A stretch of DNA of 64,000 nt from Dasyornis broadbenti. Taxonomy: Eukaryota; Chordata; Aves; Passeriformes; Dasyornithidae. Numbering within the stretch: the first letter of the stretch is position 1; every line of letters starts with the position of its first letter. The translations under genes and the position numbers were made by a program. The notes beneath the pieces are model-generated. The model was not told where the DNA came from and did not search any database. It was given only the letters and a program-made list of their open reading frames with translations. Shown piece by piece: positions 29,801 to 38,800 of this stretch. The stretch spans positions 551,677-615,676 of the forward strand of contig VZRN01004188.1 in NCBI GenBank assembly GCA_013397935.1, in the 5' to 3' direction.

Positions 29801-32800
29801 ATATCAGGAACTCCACAGATTTGGTTATTGTGAACATTTTAATGAAAGTTATTAGAGAAACTGCATTTCCTACCAGCCAAAGCTGCATCCTCATCGCTTT
29901 CTGATCCATATTGCAATGCCATGGTTATTGCTGATAAACGATCCCCTTGGGCTGATCTTTTGTTACTACAGAAGTGAAAAAGTAAAGAAAGAAATCATAA
30001 AAAATGGGACAAAAAATTAAAACGAAAAAAGAAAAGTGTTATCATATTAACCATGAACAGTCACCCAGAGTGTGTAAACAAACAAGTGAAGCTCACGACT
30101 CCATGACCAGGAACACAGCCCTGGCTACAGAAGGTTGGAGCCTCTAACAAGAGACATTCTTACCAAGCCATGAGTCTGGCTCTATTTTATGAGATGGTCC
30201 ATCCAATAATCAGAAAGCTGAGCTCCACCTTGCTATCTTCTGTCTTATTTTGTGTACTTGGCTATTTGATTAATTGCAGGAGAAAGGGAATAACGAGAAG
30301 TCCCTTCCAATTAGTAACTTTGTTACTTGATCGTGTTTTATAGGGGTTTGTCTACAGGAAGGAATCCAGCACACTGAAAGCTGTCTATTCTATCTCTTCC
30401 CATTGCCCCATCCCCACCCTCAGGCATTTTCAGGACACATGAAGGAGCCTCCTACTCTTCTTAGGTGGAGTAAACTCACATCCACACTGGCTGTGGTCTC
30501 ACCAAGACTTCTTCAGTATCCCTCTCTTTTGTCCCAAAACTGGGGCACAGTATTTCATACCTACACTATAAGCTATGCCTCACATTCTCTGCCTTTTTAC
30601 AGGATCAGCTCTTCAGGCATCTCCAGAAATGGGCTCAGCCTTGTCCTGCAGGAGCCAAGTGAAGATTGGGAAAAAGCAGATGGATCTAGAGCCATGCCTG
30701 GGGCCTACACGTTCCAATACATCCTTTCCTGAGTTTTGATATAAACACACAGATATGATTCCTTTAGTCTGTGGGCATCCCTCTAAAACATCTACGGAGT
30801 TCCTTCAGTCCATGACTTTGGGCTCCATCTGTCCCTGCAGTCCTCCAGGGCAGCAGTGATGGTGTGTGGCGCTGCGCTGTTGCCTGATGAAGCCACTTCT
30901 GGTTCTGTCCTTGCTGTGCTTTGCCTCATTTCATCAAGAAACCTTCTTCATTAACCTGGGTCTTTTTTATTGCAATACCATTGACAGGGTGTGCAATTCC
31001 CCAGATGGATCATGAACACATCCACCTGAACACTTCTTCCCTGATGGCCTCAGGTGCCACAGGCCCCTGGAGCTGTAATTCACCTTCACACTGCCAGTGC
31101 AGATCCTCCTGAGCCACTCCAGCCTCAGCATGCTGATCCACCCCCTGGCTGCTCTGATGTTGTTGAGTGGCCCAGCTTTTGGGTCCATGTGCACCTACTG
31201 GATGCACTTTCACAGCCAGGTTCTCTACTGGAGCAGCAACATCCTGCCACAGCCCAGGTGGGTTTATTCCTGTGCTGCCAGGTTCAACTATTGTAGCCAC
31301 TCCCACAGAGCACTGCCACCACCCATCAGTCAGAATGATGGACTGCTCGTTCTTCTCACTCAGCAGTAACTACAATATCAGCGTGGGATCAGCATTATTC
31401 TCATCCTAATCCAAAGGACAGCACCACAGCAGGTATGAGGAAGAAAATCAAACAAAATGTAGCATTTCCATACAATGACAACCCAGCTTTTCCTCCAAGC
31501 ACAATGTACTTACCGATAATATTTGTTAGAAGAATTTCTCTCATCCCCAACACTGCCTTTACCCTGTGAGGAAGGACCTGTCAGCTTGGAAGCAGCCAAA
31601 TTTGATGCAGTCCTTATGGCAGGAGAGGCAAGCCAAGGAAAAGGGGAGGAAAAAAAAACAGGCCCACCTTAGACCCATAAAAAGACGTAGCAAGAAAAAA
31701 GCTTTTTACAGAATCACTTTGATAGACCAGCCAAAAGGTTCAGAGACAGGTATGTTTGGAAGCTAAAAGACAAGCAATACTGAGATCCTTTCAGTGCTCC
31801 AGCATTTATGCAGATTTTGTTTCTAAAGTCAGAGGAAAATAACGTTTACCTCAAGCAGTGATAGCTGCACACACAGCTCAGCCTAAATAGCAGTGAAAGC
31901 AGCCAACAAAATGTTCCTCAGCATCCAGATAAAGCAAATCATACAGGTTCAGTCATGTTTTATCAACACTTAAAGTCACTGTCAAGTTGGTTGACAGTGC
32001 ATATTATCAAGCAATTTAATTTTGCCACTTTAAGGGAGGACAGCTAAATGCACCCACAGAGAGCAGTTTAGTACAGCAAAAGAGACAATGAGCTCTGCAA
32101 TAAAAAACATGATTTTTGACACAGGGGCAACATATAAAACTTAGGTTAGTAGCATTATGATGATTTGAGTTTGAGCCATCAATGACCAGGAACACTAGAT
32201 GTAAATTCAGAAGAAAAATACAGAAAATTAACTTGAAGTGAACTTATGAGGGAATTTTACCCAAATCAGCAATAGGTAAAGGAGAACGCCCCTTTAAGAG
32301 AATTAAACATTTAGGAATTTAAATAAAAATAATGATTTTGTGAAGCAGAATCTTGAGAAAGAAACAAAAACAAAAAAAGAATGATTCAATAAAAAAGGCA
32401 GCTAGTGAAATACAGAATAGCAAGAGAAAGGTTTGGTTTTCATGACATTTTTTCTCTCATCCCAATTTCTTCTGCATTCAGCCCAATATTCTTGTAGCCT
32501 GCTTTAGGCATTATTTTTTTCCCCCATGTTAGAGAAACAAAGAAGGGAGCTGTCAATTACTCTGACAGATTACTTCAGGATTTGAAAGTCTATTGAGAAC
32601 ACAACACATAAGAGAACACCTAGAACAAGGTAGTTGAGAAGTGGAAATGGGTTGGCAGTGCAAGAGAGGAATTCAGCTAACAAATATCAGTGTGATTTAT
32701 CTGTCATCCCTTCTTACACAATCATCTTTATTTTAAAGAAAAACCGCTAAGCCTCAAAATTAAATATGACACACACCCTGACATCCTGAGCTTCATCAAT

Positions 32801-35800
32801 GGCCATCACAGTGAGAAGAATAAAATACAATCACAATATAAATAGAAAACCTCTATGGCTATGTGTAATTCTAGTTACTGTAAAGCAAACTCGTGTATAT
32901 TCAGTGTCTGTAGAATCCAAGTCTTCTGGCACTACACATGCTTTTAAGAAGGAAAATTATTCAAGTATGTCTCAGGAATTATTTCTTAAGAGTATTCTGC
33001 TTTTTATTTTTATATGCTCCAACGATGATTCACCCGACCATGGCAAGGATGCTGATGCTGAACAAACCAACCAGAAAAACCACATCTCAAAACACCAAGT
33101 AGTGAAAATCAATCAGGCAACTTCCATTTCTTTCACACAATAATCCTAGGCAACACTCTTAATACTGACACCATCTACACACAAAAAAAAAATTAAACTA
33201 CCTTTCAGTTCAGTAAGGCAGTGACAGTGTTTCTAGCTGTACCATACAAACCTTTGCAGGAAATGACAACAGTGGTTTCCCAACACCAAACACCAGCAAA
33301 CAGTTCAAATATATAAAGAGATTTCATCTTGTAAGAGTTTCCCAACTCCATGAATGACTTGCAGGACATTGCTTTATTTTTTTAGATAAACAACGCAGTT
33401 CATAGTGGCAAGCAATATCTAAACCTACGAGCATTACTCGTAAGTAAAAAGTTCATATGAAAAGAAATGTAATTGCATTTCAGTGAACAAACATTTATAA
33501 TGACTGCATCACTTCTCTGTACACTATGGATTCTCACAGGAAGAAAATGTTGTTTCCTAAGTAAAATCATTCCATGAAACAAATTGAGCTATCAACTCTC
33601 ATCAAGTGTTTTATACCAGCATATTCAGGAACAAATCTGTGCTTCACTGATTAATAAATCCAAATCTTCAGTTTCCTGTGCATCTTTTCATACCTAAAAA
33701 TTGCTTTTCAAACAAGAGTGGACTTTTTTCTAAATATCTTTTGCCCAAAGTTCTGTTCCTATGTTTCTGCCCCTGCCTAACTGTGAGCCCCTTTGGTTTC
33801 AGCTCCTAACAATGTTCAAGAATATCCCACATTTTTCATAAAACGAAGCACCTTGTTCCTCACTATTCCTTTTCTGTTATTAACTTATAAACACATGGTG
33901 GAAGTTGGCCATAGCTTAAGTTATTAAAGATCCACTGACACTATTTTTCATAATGAAGTGCATCACAGAAATATTTCACCACAGAACTATTTCAATAAAA
34001 GACACTTTCTTCCAAAAAGTATTTTAAGCAATGTACAACTTTTAAAACAAAACTAAACTAAATTTTCAAGCAATTATCCACTATACTCTCCACAGCACAA
34101 TTAAGGGAATGTCAATAGAGGTTTTTATATGAGATTATAGAAAGAACTCTATTCACAGTACCTGATTCGGAGACTTGACTTGGCCAACTCACTGTGTTCA
34201 ATCTCAGCCTTTTTCATATTAAATATCTTTTTAATTGCATTTGCATCCTGTCAATTATAAGATTTTTTTTGTTTAATGTTGAAAGTGAATAATATTGTTA
34301 TCAGATATATGCAGCTATCTAAAACAAAAATGAAGGTGTTTTTACATTTAGATATAAAACAATTTTGCACGAGAAATGAAGCAAAGAACAAAGTCTGCCT
34401 GAAATGCATCCACACAATATTTTTACAGTGCCCTGAAAAAACTCAATAAAGACCCGAGTAGCTTCCAGTTCATTTTCTGTCATTTTTGTACCCCAATTCT
34501 ACTAAAAGCAATACAAAAAAGAAAAATCTACTAATAGCTATCTTTAAAAAAAAATTCAAACAGGGTCTTTATAGCTTTATGCTCAAGATTTATTTAAGGA
34601 TCAATCAGCACAGAAAGTAGTCAAGAAAATCTGAACTCAAATCACACTATGAACAACTGAAACTAACCTTGAATACTTGGGATCCAGGCTCATTGTAGGT
34701 TTTGGCATTCTTTGCCAGAAGATCTATGTCCTTGGCCATGGCATGAATGCTTTTATAAGTTCCATTCTACACAACAAAAAACAGAACAGGTTAAAGTGGC
34801 AGCCTTCAGACAGCATGAGAACTATGTCAATAGTGAAAAGCAATGTCATTCATATTCAATAAAAGGAATGTTTACAGAAAAACAACTTCTTTATAAAGAC
34901 AACAGATAAGTGTCTGGAAAAAGTAATCCAAAAAAGACAGTAACATACATACATGCTAGTTTTTTTAAAAGCCTATGAATGCTACGATTGTAAAAAAAAA
35001 AAAACTTAACAGATCGTATTACCTTCATTTTGAAGAGTTCAGGCAAAATGCTGTTTTAACTTTATTCTTCAGTTCAATTAGTCTATTTCCTATCCCTCAC
35101 TACTATCCAAAATGCCAGAATTACAGAACAGTATTTCAAATTACTGGAGAAGTAAGATGAAAAATGCATCAGTACAAAACATCTATTTATAGCACTAGAA
35201 TAGAAGTAGATGATGATAATGCACGACCAAGCCTCAGTACTTCAATGTTTTACATGAGCAGCACTTGCCAAGGAAGTGCTTTAAGCCATTAAACATCAAG
35301 GCACCTGAGATATTGTGGCTCAAAGCCAGCACTTCTCAGCTTGCAGTGCTTGGTGTTCAACACAGCTACTGCTGCAGCACTAACCCAGCACAGAACATTG
35401 AACCAGCACCGTGGGCAGGCTTTTCCACAGCAGGGCAAAAACACATTGCCTTTCCTACCACCAAAAATTCTGACTTCTAACAAGTCTGAAATGCTTACTG
35501 TTAAACAAGTCTGTACCTGACACATTAATATGTTCGTACCTGTATCCTTTGGGCAATAGTTTTGAGATCTATGGGCTCCTTTATTATTGCATAATAATCT
35601 GGATATTGCTGGAAAACAAATAATTTATGTATTACAATAAACAGTCACAAAGCTTTTGTTCTAACAGCTCACAGAATGAGCCATTAGATGAACTGCAGGT
35701 AAGAACAGTGTAAGCCTCCAAATATGGCACTAGGCTTCAATTTGGACAAGGCAGGTCATAAGGCAGACACAAGGAATTACAATTCATCAATAAACTGAAT

Positions 35801-38800
35801 AAAGAACCAGTTCTGATTGAAATTCAAATCCATGGTGATGGTTAAAACTTTCACCATAGAAACAGAATACCACTGTTCTGAAAGAGAGCAGTAAAATGAG
35901 ACATATTTAAGAAGATTAAAAATTCTGCATCATAAAACAACCAGTTACCTAAACTGGCAGAACAGGGCAAGCCCTGATCTGCACTGAAGGGCTGGGAATG
36001 AGTGGATGGGAACAAGGAAGGGAGGGAAGCTCTACCAACAGGTGGAGTTTGCCACTGATGAGACTGGAATAGAGAACTGCACCTTGAGCGTGGCCACCAC
36101 AGAGTGTAACATCACTTACACAAATGTCCAGGCTTCCAAATTAAGACACAACAAATATTATTAAAATGCTCACCACTTTAGAAGGAAGTTTCTGAAACAG
36201 TTCACTTATGAGGCGTCCTGATGGGTTTGTGGCAACAGCTACAGCTTCAAGAAGCTGTTCCAGAATTTCCTTCAGGTAACCTGGAGATGACTAATGTCGG
36301 AAACAAAAATCACAAAAAATTTGACTAGAAGCCATGGCGGAGTGCTTCAAGTTACACTGAAATATAGGAATTTACATTTCAAAGACAGATAAAAAAATCA
36401 GCTACAAAACATGGATGGAACTTTCGAAGACAACATTGTTTATATAGGTAAAGGTATACTAGAAAACACTGATTCCAGGTTTACACTGCAGACTGTCAGA
36501 CACATATCACAGTTACTGAAAATGTGCATCCCAACATCACAAAAACCAGGCCAGTCCAAACTTCCTCTCATAACACTCCAGGAATAGCTGCACTGAATGG
36601 ACACTTGCTAATAAGTGATGCCATTAGACACGAACCTTGCTTGCAACAAACCTCAAGGTTGGCATGAATTCAAGCACACTTCATATTATTCCAACTAAAC
36701 CAGAACCATGCTTTATCCAGATCAGAAACCCTCATAGTTTTTTTCTTTTTTTTTTTGCGAGGCAAAAGTGAAAACACATATGTGAAGTGTGAAGTGATGA
36801 ACTAATACACTTACATGAGAAATACCCTTTGGGGCATAATTTAACAATGAAAATATTACTCAATGCTTTTTCACCCTCTCAGAGTCAGCTGACATACACA
36901 GTTACAGCCTCACCCTTCTGCAGCTGGCATGCCCACACTTACTAATTCAGAATTTGCTTGATTGTCATGTCCTTCCTCATCATCATCGTCCTCCTCAGCA
37001 TCACCTTTCTGAACAAATTCATTTTTTGTGCGCAAATACAACTCCCATAGTTTGCAGGCAGCTTTATATTCAGGAGAATCTGGCTGCAAAAACCAATCAA
37101 ACATTCCAGTCAAAATTCAGAGCATTCTCATCTAATGGAAATTTATAAGTTATTAGCTAAAAGGTATTAAATGTATTAAATTAGTAATAAAAAAAGCTGG
37201 GAGACTCTTGCTTCACTTGCTCTTCAACACAAGTTAAGAATCACAATAGGCATTAGAAAATATAACCTGTATCACTCCAAAGCATCTAAGTCTTTCAGAA
37301 AACTCAGCAATAAAATTAGCTGGGTTGAGGTTTGGACAAGCCAATTAAAGCTGGAGAAAACACTAGGTTTTGTTGAAGCACAACACCAGTATTTCAAACA
37401 GATATCAGTACGCCAGAAAGGTAATTTAAGTTAATATTGCTGTCACTGTGTGGCAGTTGAAAATTAACTTCTGTAGAAGAATTCCAAAAAATATCTTTGA
37501 AAGCACTGCAATGATTTACACTCAGCATTAACTGGGAAATTCCAAACTTGACAATATGCTACCACATGGGTACACATCTAGATACATCTTTTAGGAGAGG
37601 CAGAAGTGTTAGTTAGAAAACTAACTTTAAAAAATACAGAGTTGGTAGTGGCAGACAAGCCTGTGCCTATTCACAGCACTACCTAAGAACATTACCCAGA
37701 ACAAAGACAGCTTTTCCACCCATGTATTTTTCTTTCCCTTTCCTCTGTCATTTAAGCTCTATTTCAGGTATTCCTGCTGATAATGTCACCTTATTACTGC
37801 TGATTGCACTCTTCTTACTTCACGCTCTCAACCTCTGACAGCTTGTAATACAAATGAGAAACCAACATGAGAACTGCTCTTAATTTTGCCTTATTAGGCT
37901 TAAATATTCTCAGCACATTAGACTAGGTGTTGCTTATGAAAAGCAGATTTTAAGGGTATCCTGCTCCACAAGTCTGCTTCCTTCTATATTAATGCAAGAC
38001 GCTCAGGAGTGTGAGACTAGACCAGAAATACAAAAAACCCCAAGGCTGCTGTTCTGCCCTAGCACTGCCAATAAAACACCCTGCTGGCATAAAGACCTTG
38101 ACAATGAATCACTGTCCCTGGTTTGTACGTGATGTGGAACTGCCCGGGAAAGGAGAAAACTAAAGAAGAAGAGGTTATATTTGTGTGCCACACCTCCAGC
38201 TCACAGCTCCATGACGCTCTGGAAATGCCAACATTTCCTTATCCTAGTATACGTATTTTTAGCCTAATACAAGATCATTATGATACAGTTAAATGCTGAG
38301 CCCACAGCTCTGCAGGCAAAGGCAGCACACATTCTGTAAAACCCTTATCATTCTTTCCTGCCATCAAGTCCTTTTCCCTCATGCAAAAGCCCATTAATGT
38401 TGGGTTTCTCATGCTGAGTGCCTTGCAAAGTTCCAGGAGCACAAAATGGATTTGGAAATCTTTGTACTTTTTCTCCTGGAAGCAGAATGTGCAAATGCAT
38501 TAACCCATGAATCTGATTGTTTCTCAAGAAGCTACCACACATACACACACATAAGCACAACAAACACTGCCTTTCTCAATGTTACACCAGCTGAGTAATT
38601 TAGAAAGCATCATTTGGATCATCCCCAAAGTTAAAGATATATGAAAGGCAATATTAGCAGGTTTAGATTTGCTGTATCATCTCATTCACTACATACAATT
38701 TCACAGGTTTATGGATTTAACATAGCCTTTCATTATACAAGATTAATCCAATTTTTTTCCCACTTCCTTAGGAAAACTGCAATAAAACCCATTAATATCC

